Positions 21,359-34,020 of a stretch of 64,000 nucleotides of DNA are shown piece by piece. A model generated the notes under the pieces. The model saw only the letters and a list, made by a program, of their open reading frames with translations. It did not search any database and was not told the origin of the DNA. How positions within the stretch are numbered: the stretch's first letter is position 1; each line of letters starts with the position of its first letter. Both the position numbers and the translations under genes were made by a program. Source of the DNA: Arachis hypogaea (Eukaryota; Streptophyta; Magnoliopsida; Fabales; Fabaceae); contig NC_092040.1 of the NCBI RefSeq assembly GCF_003086295.3, positions 992,001 through 1,056,000 of the forward strand, in the 5' to 3' direction.

Positions 21359-23641
21359 TAGGCAAACTGTGAACCTAAGGATTTCAATGTATAACAATCA
21401 AAAGTCAAAACAACGTTTTCATCAAATACTATACGGTAACCTATTTCTCAACATCACCGAGACTATTTTTCCGTAAATAACTATTTTTTTTCACAGCAAA
21501 GATTTCTTGAAAAGACATGAATAGTGAGAATTGATTCGACGATAGGTTGAGTTAGTACTTTTAATTACTACAGTGATGTAATCTCTACTTCACACAACTC
21601 ATGCATGCTTAAAGTGAATCCCAATTTCAAACTGAGATATAAAATTCATATGATTTGTCAATGGGTATCTACTTTTGACATTCGAAATAGCTGCGTAGTC
21701 AATTATTTATCATTCAATCTATAATAAGTTAATAACATACATAATTACATATAGATATAATTCTTTCAAAGGTCAAGATAGGATAGCAAGGTATATAAAT
21801 AATAATTTGGGTGCATGAATCAAATAGTCATTTAAAGATGCATCAATCACCCAACCGAAACAGAAAAACTAAAAAGTCTGAAACATCAAATTACTCTTTT
21901 GAAAATTGTGCATACCCATTTCTTCCGTTTTGTATTCTAAGCTATATTGACAAACACCAATTTAATAATTAATTAAATTGAAGGTGAATATATATTTGAA
22001 TACTAGATTAATATTCATTTAAAATAGTAAGGAACCAAATCAAAGTTTAGAATCAACAAAACATCAATCGTTAAGGTCGATTTTATTTAAATGTAACGTT
22101 ATTGCATTTTTAATATGTTAATTGTTCATGTCAAATTTCTGAAATGTTTGATAACAAAGAAAATTAGTCAAAAATAGCTATAACTTGTCTTATTTAACAT
22201 TCATTAATAGTGAGACGTTTTAGCTGTTTTTTTTTTTTCTCTTTAGCATTACTGTCAAATTTAATAGTGAGATACTATTAAAGCGTTTAAAATTTTTTGG
22301 GACTAAAATAAAAAGTTTAAAACATTAAAAATCAAATTAAAATTTAGAGACTAAAATAATAATTTATTCATAATAATATCTCTACCCAATAGATCAATAG
22401 AAAATAAGTATCGACCAAAGTCACAAAGTGCATAAATCAATAAATTTAACATTACCTATACTTGTAATAGGAGTGTTTGTCTTGTTTGTGTAATGACATA
22501 GCTTTTGACAAAAAGATTAGTAGTTGATGATATTCAACACTAATATGTGCTCTCTTTCGCTCTCTCTCCTGCTTAACTTTGCAACTTCGTCTAATACGCC
22601 CTTTTTCTTTCATGTAATAAAATTGTTTGTCTTCACATCATTAAATTAAAATAAGAAAACAGAGAAAAACATCATGTCTTAGAGGGAGAAGGAAAAATTA
22701 GTTGACTAATATAGGTCAAAATTTATTATTATTAATGAATAAAATGCCATGTACTGGAAGCAGAAAAAATCAAATTAACTTAAGATAGTCGAATAATCTT
22801 TTCACTAACCTGTTTAAACAAATATTTATAAGTTTAAATGTTGCATGTAATAATTTATTGGCCAATAATAAATTCTTAAATGGAGCATAAATTTATAACA
22901 AATTACTTTTTAATCTATTGAATTGAAAAATACTATTAAAAAAATAAAAGAAAGAAAAAAGGAGAACAACCCACAACCTCAATGTTTAATGTTGCTTAAC
23001 CATAATACTTTGTTTCAAAAAGTAGAAAGGTGCAAAATACAATTTGAGGGGTTCTTATTCTCTCCATTTTATGTAAATACAAAAAATCAATAATAATGTC
23101 TTTTTTTTACATGAATAATAACGGCTTATAGCCATTATATAATTTTCACTATTGAAGAGTATATAAACAAAATGACATTGGACTCTCATTCATATGTGAG
23201 GTCCACTCGTACACATTTGTTATAATTAACCAAAAGGTCCAACATATGAGGTTTTGGTGGTGTAGTGTTGTTATAAACGGGTCTAGCAGAAAAAAAAAAA
23301 TGGTTCCAGGTCAATCCGGGTAAAGATTTGCTTGCCAAAACACAGGAAGAGAATCATTTTGTTTTTGGTCAGAAAAAGAGAATCATTTTTGAGACAAGAA
23401 ACAGAAAAGTCCTCTCTTAGAAATGGGCCTTTAAAAGAAACAAAAAGGGATGACTTTGGACTATGGACTTTCAGTTAAAAACTATCACCAGGCTTTGTTA
23501 AAAGTCCTTTATTTTTTTTTTCTTGGTAGTTCAACCGAAAAGAGAAAAAGAACTTCTAAAACAAGGACACTTGAAACATTAAATAACCATGTCCAAAAAA
23601 AGATTAAATAACAAAAATCTTGTGCATTTACCAAAAACATA
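21359..23641. other. AT-rich intergenic DNA
   Basis: No gene or RNA is recognised up to the left target duplication of the copia element. Part of 22280-22370 (GGGACTAAAATAAAAAG and AATTAAAATTTAGAGACTAA) resembles a one-sided fragment of the family at 29908-30616. Confidence 0.45.
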
Positions 23642-23646
23642 TTTTA

Positions 23647-24479
23647 TGTTGGGTTTTTTTCTCTCCTTTGTGAGGTCCAAGCCCAACATTTTGGGGGTGT
23701 ATTCTTGCACCCTAGTGTCACAACCCTAATTCAGTTTTTGAGGGTTATTGAGAGTGATAGAGAGTAGCCACAAAAGAGAGAAAGAAAGGGAAAAACAGAA
23801 TTTCCATTTTTGTCCAAAGCAGCAAATTTCAAATGACAGTTTCTCAATTGTTCACCATTGGATCGGCTTGAAATTTAAACTGCATATTCCTATCATCTTG
23901 TTCTTAATTCTGATCGGTGGAGATGTTGATTGGAGGTTTGCAGTAGGAGAAATTGGTTTCGCAAGAGAGAAATTAGGTTTCCCGTTTTTACACAGAGCAG
24001 AAATTTTGGAACGGCAGTTTCTCATTCTTTCACCGTTGGATCAATGTGAAATTTGGACTGTAGATTCTTCACATCTTGTTCTTCATTCTGAACGGTGGAG
24101 ATTTTAATTGGAGGTCTGTAGAGGGAGAAATTGGCTTCGACATTAGCTCTGTTTTTTGGGTATATTTGATCTTCTTGCTTCTTATTTGTGAGCTTTGGTG
24201 CTTTGATGTTTTGGCTGGTTATATGCACATTTTTGTGCTTTGTTTGAGACTCTCTTGTACCTCATTTGATTATAGTGGAGCTATTTTATTGGTCTGGACG
24301 ACCCGTGGTTTTTACCTCTCACATTGAGGGGGTTTTCCACGTTAAAATCTTGGTGTGTTCTTGTTATTACTTTACTTGCTATATTTGCTTGTTATAGTTG
24401 CTGCCATATTGTGTTGTGAGTGCTTCCATATTGTTCTTGTGTTGGGCATTTGTGTCGTTTCCGCTGCTAGGCTCTTTCA
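23647..24479 (+). repeat. 5' LTR of the copia element
   Basis: The 833-bp LTR begins TGTTGGG and ends CTCTTTCA. It contains paired internal phrases (GAACGGTGGAGATTTTAATT and GATCGGTGGAGATGTTGATT) from an old internal duplication. Open frames such as 23748-24107 recur in the 3' LTR and are not genes. Confidence 0.95.
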
Positions 24480-24482
24480 TAC

Positions 24483-24494
24483 TGGCATCAGAGC
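24483..24494 (+). other. Primer-binding site of the copia element
   Basis: TGGCATCAGAGC lies three bases after the 5' LTR. It is complementary to the 3' end of initiator tRNA-Met (usual form TGGTATCAGAGC) with one mismatch. Confidence 0.85.
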
Positions 24495-24531
24495 TTGTTG
24501 GTATTTTTCTGGGCTTGTGATTCTGTGAACA

Positions 24532-27500
24532 ATGGAAGCTAATACTAATACTAGTAGGATGATCACTCTTACTGGTCCTAATTATGATTTGTGGAAGTCA
24601 AAGATGGAAGATTTGCTTTATGTCAAAAATTTTCATCAACCAATTTTTGGTACAGAGAAGCCTAATGATAAGTCTGATGATGATTGGACTTTGTTGCATA
24701 GACAAGTCTGTGGATATATTAGGCAGTGGGTTGACGATAATGTGTTGAACCATATTATTGGAGAGACACATGCTCGGACCCTTTGGATTAAGCCTGAACA
24801 GTTGTATGCTCGGAAAACTGGGAATAACAAGATGTTTTTGATCAAGCAGTTGTTGGCTTTGAAGTATACAGATGGGACATCGATGACAGATCACTTGAAT
24901 AATTTCCAAGGAATTATGAATCAGTTATCTTCCATGGGCATCAAGTTTGATGAAGAGGTTCAAGGATTGTTACTTCTTGGCTCCTTACCAGACTCGTGGG
25001 AAATTCTCAGAATGTCATTGTCCAATTCTGCTCCTGATGGTGTAATCTCTATGGATCTTGCCAAGAGTAGTGTTTTGAATGAAGAGATGAGAAGAAAGTC
25101 ACAAGGTACATCGACTACACATTCAGATGTTCTTGTTTCTGAGTCTAGGGGGAGAAGCAAAAGTCGAGGTCCTAAAGGTAGAGATCAAAGCAGAAGCAAG
25201 TCTCGAGGAAAGTATAAGAATATTGAGTGTCATCATTGTGGTCAAAAGGGACATGTGAAGAGATTTTGTTGGCAGCTAAAGAAGGAGAAAGCCAAGGCAA
25301 GTAAAGACAAGAGCACAAATAAAGATGATGGTAACAAGGAAGACAAGGTTAATGTAACTCATGATGATTTTCTTGTTGTTGAGGAGTTTGAATCTGTTAA
25401 CCTTGTTGATAATAGCACTAGTTGGGTGATTGATAGCGGTGCTTCTATTCATGTTACATCTAGGAGGGATTTGTTTACGTCCTATACTCCTGGTGATTTT
25501 GGTGACGTGAAAATGGCTCATCAAGGTGTTGCAAAATGTGCTGGTGTTGGACAGGTTTGCTTAGAAACCTCCAACGGTACCAAGTTGACTTTGAAGCGTG
25601 TGAAGCATGTTCCGAATATTCGGTTGAACTTACTTTCTGTTGGTAAGTTGTGTGATGAATACTTGGATAGCTCATTTTCTCGTGATAGCTGGAAGCTCAC
25701 CAAGGGTTCCATGGTTGTTGCTAGAGGTACAAGACACTCTACTCTTTATTTAACTCAAGCAAAGATTGTGAAAGATGTTGTTAATGCTGCTGAGTTTGTT
25801 GATGAAACTTATTTATGGCATAAGAGATTATGTCATATGAGTGAGAAGGGTATGAATATGTTATCCAAGAGGAATCTTTTATCTGGTTGTAAGGTTGCTT
25901 TGCAAAAGTGCAATCATTGTTTTGCTGGGAAACAAAACAGGGTTTCTTTCAAGAGCTATCCACCTTCAAGGAAGTCGGAGATACTTGATTTGGTGCATTC
26001 TGATGTATGTGGGCCGATGAAGACAAGAACACTTGGAGGGTCTATCTATTTTGTAACCTTTATTGATGATCATTCTAGGAAATTATGGGTTTACACTTTG
26101 AAGACCAAAGATCAAGTTTTGAATGTGTTCAAGCAATTTCAAGCTTCTGTTGAAAGAGAAACTGGGAAGAAGTTGAAATGCATTCGTACTGACAATGGTG
26201 GTGAGTACTCAGGTCCATTTGATGCTTATTGTAAAGAGCATGGTATAAGACATCAGAAGACTCCTCCAAAGACTCCTCAGTTGAATGGCTTGGCTGAAAG
26301 GATGAACAGAACACTGGTTGAAAGAGTTAGGTGCTTGTTGTCACAATCTGGATTGGCAAAATCCTTTTGGGGTGAAGCTTTGAGCACTGTTGTTCATGTC
26401 TTGAACCGGACACCATGTGTTCCCTTGCAATTTGAAGTGCCAGAGAAGGTATGGTCAGGTAACGATGTTTCTTATGATCATTTAAGAGTCTTTGGATGTA
26501 AAGCTTTTGTTCATATTCCTAAAGATGAGAGATCTAAACTTGATGTAAAGACTAGACAGTGTATTTTTATTGGCTATGGCATGGATGAGTTTGGTTACAG
26601 GTTTTATGATCCTGTTAACAAGAAGGTGATTCGGAGTAGAGATGTTGTCTTTGTTGAAGACCAAACATTGAAGGATGTTGATCATGCGGAGAAGCCAATG
26701 GTTCAGCCTAGTGATGATTTTTCTGACTTGGATATTACTCCCTCTATGCCTTTAGCAGAAGATGGTAGAGTTGAAGCTCAAAATAATGAGCATGATACAG
26801 GTGCAGGTGAAGACGGAACAGTTGATCCGATACTTGATGAAGTTGGTGATGATGATCAAGATGAAGAACCAACTTTGGAAATTCCTGCAAATGCTCTCAG
26901 AAGGTCTATAAGAGAGAGGAAGCCTTCGTCAAGGTATTCTCCACATGAGTTTGTTTTGTTGACTGATGGGGGAGAACCTGAATGCTTTGGAGAGGCTGTT
27001 GAAGATGAAAGCAGAGCTCAATGGCTTGAAGCTATGCAAGAAGAAATGAAGTCCTTGCTTGAGAATGATACCTATGAGTTGGTGAAGCTACCGAAGGGTA
27101 TGCGAGTTTTGAAGAACAAATGGGTATTCAGAATCAAGAATGAAGAACACAATTCTAAGCCTCGGTATAAGGCTAGATTGGTTGTTAGAGGTTTTAGCCA
27201 GAGAAAAGGTGTTGATTATGAGGAGATCTTTTCTCCTGTTGTGAGGATGTCATCCATTCGTGCTGTGCTTGGATTAGCAGCGTCTCTTGATTTAGAGATT
27301 GAGCAAATGGATGTGAAGACAGCTTTTCTTCATGGTGATTTAGATAAGGAGATCTACATGGAGCAACCGGAGGGCTTTGTTGTTAAAGGAAAGGAAGATT
27401 TTGTGTGCAAGCTTAAGAAGAGTCTTTATGGGTTGAAGCAAGTTCCAAGACAGTGGTACAAGAAGTTTGAATCTGTTATGGGGAAGCATGGTTACCGTAA

Positions 27501-28539
27501 GACAACTTCAGATCATTGTGTATTTGTGCAAAAATTTTCTGATGATGATTTTATCATTCTTTTGCTTTATGTGGATGATATTTTGATTGTGGGCAAGAAT
27601 GCTTTGAGGATTAATGAGTTGAAGAAACAGTTGAGCAGGTTCTTTGCTATGAAGGACTTGGGTCCTGCCAAACGGATTTTGGGCATGACTATTACTCGTT
27701 ATAGAGATTCCAAGAAGCTTTATTTGTCACAGGAGAAGTACATAAAGAAGGTACTTCAAAGGTTTGGCATGAATGATGCCAAATGTGTTGCTAGTTCTTT
27801 TGCTCCTCATTTTAAGTTGAGTACCAAGCAGTGTCCAACCACTGATGAGGAGAAACAAGCAATGAATGAAATTCCTTATGCCTCAGCTGTTGGAAGCTTG
27901 ATGTATGCTATGGTGTGTACTAGACCAGACATTGCTCATGCGGTTGGTACTGTGAGTCGTTTTCTCTCTAATCCAGGTAAAGAACATTGGAATGCTGTTA
28001 AATGGATTATGAGATATCTCAAAGGTACAACTAACTTGAGTTTGAGTTTTGGTGGTGAGAAACCTTTGCTAGTTGGCTTTACTGATGCAGACATGGCAGG
28101 AGATATTGATTCTCGAAAGTCTACTTCAGGTTATTTGGTCAAGTTTGCAGGGGGAGCTATTTCATGGCAGTCAAGGCTACAAAAGTGTGTTGCACTTTCT
28201 ACCACAGAGGCAGAGTTTATTGCAGCAACTGAAGCATGTAAAGAGTTGTTGTGGATGAAGAAGTTTCTTGCAGCACTTGGTTTTAAGCAAGACCGTTATG
28301 TCTTGTTGTGTGATAGCCAAAGTGCTATTCATCTTGCCAAGAATTCTACTTTTCATCCAAGATCTAAACATATTGATGTTAGGTATCACTGGATACGGGA
28401 TGTGTTAGATTCCAAGTTGTTGGAACTTGAGAAAGTTCACACTGATGACAATGGTGCTGATATGATGACAAAAGCATTGTCAAGAGAAAAGTTTGAAACA
28501 TGTTGTTTGATCGCCGGAATGGCGAGGGCCTCCACCTAG
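24532..28539 (+). CDS. Copia gag-pol polyprotein, 1335 aa, intact
   Basis: This polyprotein makes the capsid and enzymes for retrotransposition. Gag covers about residues 1-230 (start [13 protein letters not shown]), followed by a basic RS-rich stretch. A CCHC zinc knuckle [14 protein letters not shown] lies at 233-246. The aspartic protease active site DSGAS starts at D301. The integrase zinc region begins near H430/H435 (LWHKRLCH), with the catalytic triad D491, D554 and E589 at D-D35-E spacing. Reverse transcriptase has YVDD at 1013-1016. RNase H begins near D1185 (FTDADMAGD) and continues through ALSTTEAEF and LCDSQSA. No stop or frameshift interrupts the frame, and every catalytic residue I can check is present. 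The start is the first ATG, 37 bases after the primer site. Gag and pol are in a single frame as is usual for copia, so no frameshift signal is needed. Confidence 0.95.
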   Translation: MEANTNTSRMITLTGPNYDLWKSKMEDLLYVKNFHQPIFGTEKPNDKSDDDWTLLHRQVCGYIRQWVDDNVLNHIIGETHARTLWIKPEQLYARKTGNNKMFLIKQLLALKYTDGTSMTDHLNNFQGIMNQLSSMGIKFDEEVQGLLLLGSLPDSWEILRMSLSNSAPDGVISMDLAKSSVLNEEMRRKSQGTSTTHSDVLVSESRGRSKSRGPKGRDQSRSKSRGKYKNIECHHCGQKGHVKRFCWQLKKEKAKASKDKSTNKDDGNKEDKVNVTHDDFLVVEEFESVNLVDNSTSWVIDSGASIHVTSRRDLFTSYTPGDFGDVKMAHQGVAKCAGVGQVCLETSNGTKLTLKRVKHVPNIRLNLLSVGKLCDEYLDSSFSRDSWKLTKGSMVVARGTRHSTLYLTQAKIVKDVVNAAEFVDETYLWHKRLCHMSEKGMNMLSKRNLLSGCKVALQKCNHCFAGKQNRVSFKSYPPSRKSEILDLVHSDVCGPMKTRTLGGSIYFVTFIDDHSRKLWVYTLKTKDQVLNVFKQFQASVERETGKKLKCIRTDNGGEYSGPFDAYCKEHGIRHQKTPPKTPQLNGLAERMNRTLVERVRCLLSQSGLAKSFWGEALSTVVHVLNRTPCVPLQFEVPEKVWSGNDVSYDHLRVFGCKAFVHIPKDERSKLDVKTRQCIFIGYGMDEFGYRFYDPVNKKVIRSRDVVFVEDQTLKDVDHAEKPMVQPSDDFSDLDITPSMPLAEDGRVEAQNNEHDTGAGEDGTVDPILDEVGDDDQDEEPTLEIPANALRRSIRERKPSSRYSPHEFVLLTDGGEPECFGEAVEDESRAQWLEAMQEEMKSLLENDTYELVKLPKGMRVLKNKWVFRIKNEEHNSKPRYKARLVVRGFSQRKGVDYEEIFSPVVRMSSIRAVLGLAASLDLEIEQMDVKTAFLHGDLDKEIYMEQPEGFVVKGKEDFVCKLKKSLYGLKQVPRQWYKKFESVMGKHGYRKTTSDHCVFVQKFSDDDFIILLLYVDDILIVGKNALRINELKKQLSRFFAMKDLGPAKRILGMTITRYRDSKKLYLSQEKYIKKVLQRFGMNDAKCVASSFAPHFKLSTKQCPTTDEEKQAMNEIPYASAVGSLMYAMVCTRPDIAHAVGTVSRFLSNPGKEHWNAVKWIMRYLKGTTNLSLSFGGEKPLLVGFTDADMAGDIDSRKSTSGYLVKFAGGAISWQSRLQKCVALSTTEAEFIAATEACKELLWMKKFLAALGFKQDRYVLLCDSQSAIHLAKNSTFHPRSKHIDVRYHWIRDVLDSKLLELEKVHTDDNGADMMTKALSREKFETCCLIAGMARAST

Positions 28540-28542
28540 TCG

Positions 28543-28556
28543 AGAAGGGGGAGATT
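28543..28556 (+). other. Polypurine tract of the copia element
   Basis: AGAAGGGGGAGAT lies immediately upstream of the 3' LTR, as expected for the primer of plus-strand DNA synthesis. Confidence 0.85.
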
Positions 28557-29389
28557 TGTTGGGTTTTTTTCTCTCCTTTGTGAGGTCCAAGCCCAACATT
28601 TTGGGGGTGTATTCTTGCACCCTAGTGTCACAACCCTAATTCAGTTTTTGAGGGTTATTGAGAGTGATAGAGAGTAGCCACAAAAGAGAGAAAGAAAGGG
28701 AAAAACAGAATTCCCGTTTTTGTCCAAAGCAGCAAATTTCAAATGGCAGTTTCTCAATTGTTCACCGTTGGATCGGCTTGAAATTTAAACTGCATATTCC
28801 TATCATCTTGTTCTTCATTCTGATCGGTGGAGATGTTGATTGGAGGTTTGCAGTAGGAGAAATTGGTTTCTCAAGAGAGAAATTAGGTTTCCCGTTTTTA
28901 CACAGAGCAGAAATTTTGGAACGGCAGTTTCTCATTCTTTCACCGTTGGATCAATGTGAAATTTGGACTGTAGATTCTTCACATCTTGTTCTTCATTCTG
29001 AACGGTGGAGATTTTAATTGGAGGTCTGCAGAGGGAGAAATTGGCTTCGACATCAGCTCTGTTTTTTGGGTATATTTGATCTTCTTGCTTCTTATTTGTG
29101 AGCTTTGGTGCTTTGATGTTTTGGCTGGTTATATGCACATTTTTGTGCTTTGTTTGAGACTCTCTTGTACCTCATTTGATTATAGTGGAGCTATTTCATT
29201 GGTCTGGACGACCCGTGGTTTTTACCTCTCACATTGAGGGGGTTTTCCACGTTAAAATCTTGGTGTGTTCTTGTTATTACTTTACTTGCTATATTTGCTT
29301 GTTATAGTTGCTGCCATATTGTGTTGTGAGTGCTTCCATATTGTTCTTGTGTTGGACATTTGTGTCGTTTCCGCTGCTAGACTCTTTCA
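28557..29389 (+). repeat. 3' LTR of the copia element
   Basis: It has the same length (833 bp) and ends as the 5' LTR, with 11 differences by eye. The TTTTA duplication follows directly. Confidence 0.95.
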
Positions 29390-29394
29390 TTTTA

Positions 29395-29907
29395 TGCATT
29401 AACTTTTGCTAATGTTAATGTCCTTGAAAAAAAAGTACTTAAATGTGTTTGAAGAAATCAAAGATAAGAAAAGAGAATATTATTTTAGGAAAAAAGTTGT
29501 GTAATTATACTCAATTAAACAATTTTAAAATATAAATACAAAAATAGAAATATAACATGTGTATGCTATTTCTATCTTTTATTTTCATTCTTAAACACTT
29601 CATAGTTTATATAAAACACCAAAATTGCTATGTGTAGTTATCCTAAAAAAAATGACTAAATCATTTATAATATATATAATAATTAATTTAATAGTTAATT
29701 TCTTATATACTTATATAAAATATCTTATCAAAAAATCCCAGCTCAGTCCTCTATGGCTCTACAGCATTGTTGTTTTTTTTTTAATTGGTTTCATTTCTCT
29801 CTCAGTCACTCACTCCCTTTCTAATACACGAGACTAAAATAATAATAATAATAATGAAATGCACTTACTAATGTCTAATGTGTAAATTGGGCATGGCTAT
29901 AAAAGTG
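29395..29907. other. AT-rich intergenic DNA
   Basis: No gene is recognised. A short (AAT)n tract lies near 29838-29856. Confidence 0.5.
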
Positions 29908-30616
29908 TTGAGTTTTAATTTCATCTTTGAATTTTAAAGTTACTCAATTTTTGTCTTTAAAATTGTTCGAAATTCAATTTAATTCTTGGATTACTTTTCG
30001 TCAATGAAAAATAGTCGAAAAATTATTAATATACTAATATCATAAGGGCCAATATTTTTATTAAAATTTGATCAGCACTTAATTAACAAAAGAAAAATTA
30101 ATAATCTCACATCATTAGATATAAATTTATACTATTAAAAATATTAATAATAACTAATTAATAGATACAAAACACAAAATCTACTAGCCCCAACACTTTT
30201 CATATAACTTTTGTTGTCAATTTAGTTCTTAAATTCTTTTTAAAAATCCTTATCTTATATGTAACATTGTTATATCTATTGGATTAGAAAAAAAGATTTA
30301 CAACTAACACAGGCAGTAGACCTAGAGAAGAAAAAGGGTGAAAATAGTACAACTAATTTTAAGATTAGAGCTTTTAAGAGAAATCCAAAAACTAAATTGA
30401 CAAAAGATATATATATTTGCCACATCAATTAAGTATTATAGTACCAGTGTAATATATTATAGCAATGCATTCAGAATTTCAGATTAACTTTTTGTTCGCC
30501 TCTCATTAACAGAAAGTAATCCAAAAATCAAATTAAGTCTTAGAATACAACATAAAAAACTAAATTGAGTAACTTTAAAATTAAAAAAAATTTAAAGACT
30601 AAATTAAAATTCAGTC
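29908..30616. mobile_element. Foldback-type element with terminal inverted repeats of about 100 bp
   Basis: The left arm reads GAGTTTTAATTTCATCTTTG, then TTTTAAAGTTACTCAATTTT and later TTGGATTACTTTTCGTCAAT. The right arm in reverse gives GAATTTTAATTTAGTCTTTA, the same TTTTAAAGTTACTCAATTTA, and TTGGATTACTTTCTGTTAAT. The arms span about 100-110 bp each around about 500 bp of AT-rich filler. No protein is encoded. The target duplication was not found. Confidence 0.6.
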
Positions 30617-30619
30617 GTA

Positions 30620-32261
30620 CTAAAAAATATAGAGGAAGTAAAGTTGATGGTCTATAAGTTATGCACTTGTCACCCTTGATGCCCTCAAATCTGCATTAAT
30701 CAGTTCCTGACAACGATTACAAAAGTTCAACCCTCTCATTATTACCATGTCTACTCTCTGCACGTGATCCAAAGTAAAACCATGCACCCACTAAAACATC
30801 AGCATATAGAAGTAGCTAGATTTAATTGCATAAAATTTTAAAGAAGAATCAATAATTAAAATTATTATATAATATTTTTAATATTATGAACCAATTTATA
30901 TTTTTTATTTTATTTTAGTTAAAGATTAATTTATTCAAAATACAAAATTATTAATTAGAAACCAACTTAAAGTATTTTGAGTAGTGTCCCTCATTATTAA
31001 TAGTGGCTCTTATTTCCATTTGCACTTGATGGATGGTCCTCGTTTCACATGAAGGCACACAATAATTACCCTACGCCTAATAATAATAATAATAAGTATA
31101 CTAGGTTTGAGTCATACTTTATTTACTCATGATTTTGTGGCTCAGCAGTGACTTCAATCAAAATCCTCCTGTTTCTATTGCAAAGAAAGAGTGGTCATCT
31201 ACAAATCCATAAAAGTTAGTCTACCTATTATATTAGAGAAGGAAACAGAAAAAATAAAATAAAAAGTGGCTTTACTCTTTTTTTTTTTTTTTTTTTTAAA
31301 TTACCAGTTATTTTTTCTTAAAACAACCGTTAATTTGATGCTACCAAAAATGTAGTTGTTAATCGGAATCAAGTAGTACATTAAAATGTTAATAAATCTA
31401 AAGACTTATGTTGGATAATAATATACAAATATATTAATTTGACCAAAATTATAATTATTTTAAGATAGATATAGTAAACTGGAAATTTTAATAAATAATC
31501 CTAATTATGTATGTTACTATTTTATCAAATATACACATTGTAAAATTATTGCAAAATTAGTTATTATTAATTATTTTCAGAAAAAATAAAGTTAGTTAAT
31601 AATTATTTCAACAAGAATTGAGAATTATTTGGGTAGAATCTATTTAATAAAGAGTATAAAGATATATTCCAATCTTAGTAGAATGACTAATATTAAATGT
31701 ATGTAAAACTTTTAACTTCAACTATGATTGAAAAGATTTTTTTTTTTTTTGGTGGGGGAGAGGGGGGTGTTTAATTTGTGGAGGAAGGTTTTGTTTTGAA
31801 ACGAATGTGTTAAATGAAATTTATAATGCGCGTAGTTCGACCAATCCAAAATACAATTTCGGGTCAAAGTCAAATATAAAAAGCTGAAATTTCTAATCAG
31901 TGGATAGGGGTCTTATTACTTTTGATATTATCTACTATTCAAATGATCAAATCGCATAGATTGTCGTTGTACTATATAAATTATAATGATGGCATTATTT
32001 ATTTTACTCTCTTCTTTCTTGTAAACTATACTAGTACAAGACTCACAATGCCGGCCTACTAATTTATCCACATCATTCCAAATAGAATATAATTTGCTAC
32101 ATATAGAATCCTCCTTGATTGAGAAATTAACCTACTTATTTCGGATGTAGATAAACTATAATATTACTTAATAAATTAATTTGACATAATGAGTGAAAAA
32201 GATATGGTATATTGTTTGATTACTATTACTATGGTGAAAGATCAAAACCACTTAGATTTAG
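30620..32261. other. AT-rich intergenic DNA
   Basis: No gene is supported. Poly-T lies at about 31279-31298, (TAA)n near 31076-31096 and a G-rich patch near 31752-31770. Confidence 0.5.
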
Positions 32262-32792
32262 ATAAAGATGTTTAAAATGTCTTTTTTTAAAGATATTTTT
32301 AATTAAAATTTATTATATATAATTAATTAAATTATATTATTTTTATTAAAATTTGATCAAATAAATTAATTTAACTAAAAAATTGATAAATTATATTTTG
32401 AATTAGTTTAAATTAATATTTTTTTATAAAAAATAATTATAATATTTTTGTTATAAAAAATAAATAAAATATTCTTATATATATATATTTTTTTTAAATC
32501 CTAAATTCTTACTTTTTTTTTCTTTGTGTTGTTATAGGGTTAGAATTTAAGATTTTTAAAATTAAAAAATATATAATAAAAATATTTTAGTCATTTTTTA
32601 TAAGGTTATTGTAGTTATTTTTTATAAAAAAATATTAATTTAAATTGATTCAAGTTTTAGTTTATCAATTTTTTGACCAAATTAATTTATCTGATTTAAT
32701 TTTGACAAAAATAATATAATTTAATTAATTATATATATTAAATTTTAGTTAATAATAAATATTTTTAAAAAAAATATTTTAAATATCTTTAA
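32262..32792. mobile_element. Long inverted-repeat MITE with arms over 200 bp
   Basis: Left and right halves are near mirror images. TAAAGATGTTTAAAATGTCT at the left matches TTAAAGATATTTAAAATATT when the right end is reversed. Inner arms share TATATAATTAATTAAATTAT, then AAATTGATAAA, then TTTAAATTAATATTTTTTTA. Each arm is about 210-220 bp around a short centre near 32500-32560. An RNA spanning it would fold into one long hairpin. There is no coding capacity. Confidence 0.7.
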
Positions 32793-33686
32793 CGAAGTAT
32801 TTTCCAAGTTGTATATAGTATATACACATAGATAAATAGGGGAGGGTCCCTAGGGCAAGAAACCAACCAACAAGTAGTTTGGCAGCAAATCCAATAGTAA
32901 CGATTATTACGCAGTGTTGTTGACGGGCCCAACAATAAAATGTTTTTATTTTTAATTTTCTATAGGTTTCAAATTTCAATTGGACCATGCTCTCTGAACT
33001 AAAAAGGTCTTGCAATGCAACTTGCATGGTCCTACCCATCCCTCTTGAAATCTATGTCCTAACTAAAAACTATCTACATTCGCTGAACGTAGTATTCACA
33101 TTCAGGTTAATGGGAGCAGAATCTTAATTATTTTCACCACACTATATATATAGATCATGTAAGTAACTACCATTACTCATGCAAAAATTATTATTCTATT
33201 GACATTATTATTTATATATATTCTTTTCATACAACGACGATATTCAAAGTGAGTATTTCGTCCATATGAATGCATCTGTCGCCTTCGGAATACACGTGTT
33301 GTTTATTTGTGAACAGATACAACCATTTCATCTCTCTCTCTTTTTTATTTTCGGTGTTTCAATTTCTTTGCACAATTAATGAATCTCTTATCTCTTAATG
33401 CATCTTATTTTTTCATGTAGATATCTTTAGTGACACGCACTAGGCATCGTAGTTATCCAAATTGCGCTTCTTTTTTACATTGACCGCTACTGCTACTATT
33501 CTGGATTGTGGATTTTGCATAAAGATTATTGTAAGTGGTCGCTTTCGATATTTATAGTCACAAGGCAAAGAAAAAAGGAAAAACCTCATCATCATAATTA
33601 TTATGCCACCCGATAAAAGTTCAATTAATTTACCACTGACTTTCAAGCGTTGCTATGCGTCATTGTTTCGAGTTCATGATTCACTT
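32793..33686. other. AT-rich intergenic DNA
   Basis: The open frame at 32779-33039 overlaps the element end and has no domain. No gene is supported. Confidence 0.5.
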
Positions 33687-34020
33687 AGACTGTGTTATGG
33701 GAGGAAAGAAAAAGCAGAAAAAGAAATTGGAAGAAATTTTTTTTTTTGGTTTGGTTGAGAAGAGAAATAGGGGAGAAAAAAAATAGATAAAAAAATATTG
33801 ATGAGACTCATTAATTTTTTTTCTCTAACAATGAAGAGAAAATTAAATTTCTCTCAATTTTTAATATTATTTTTTTAATATATTTTATAATATAAAAATA
33901 AAATTATCTTTTTATAATATTTTTTTTCTTTCGTCCAAACACATCTAAAAAAATAAAAATCTATTCAATTTTTTTTTTTTTTTCTTCTCTATTTCTTTTC
34001 TTTCAACCAAACATAACCTT
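33687..34020. mobile_element. MITE-like element, purine-rich left arm and pyrimidine-rich right arm
   Basis: The left end TAGACTGTGTTATGGGAGG then AAAGAAAAAG matches the right end in reverse, TAAGGTTATGTTTGGTTGA then AAGAAAAG. Inner arms with GAAGAGAAATAGGGGAGAAA and its reverse counterpart also pair. The insert is about 330 bp and AT-rich with no frame. Edges are approximate. Confidence 0.5.

Larger units (their letters stand above)
23647..29389 (+). mobile_element. Complete Ty1/copia LTR retrotransposon, Tork/Tnt1-like
   Basis: The element is 5743 bp with two 833-bp LTRs, a primer site, one uninterrupted gag-pol frame and a polypurine tract. TTTTA flanks it exactly on both sides (23642-23646 and 29390-29394). 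By eye the LTRs differ at 11 positions (nine transitions, two transversions), about 1.3 percent. With commonly used plant rates of roughly 0.8 to 1.3 per 100 million sites per year, that implies insertion about half to one million years ago. Domain order protease, integrase, reverse transcriptase, RNase H is the copia order. The text around [12 protein letters not shown] and [13 protein letters not shown] is close to Tnt1-type elements. All visible requirements for autonomy are present. Confidence 0.95.

Noticed and set aside
23748..24327. LTR open frames, repeated at 28658-29237
   Set aside because: The same frames occur in both LTRs of the copia element, match no protein, and differ only by the LTR substitutions.
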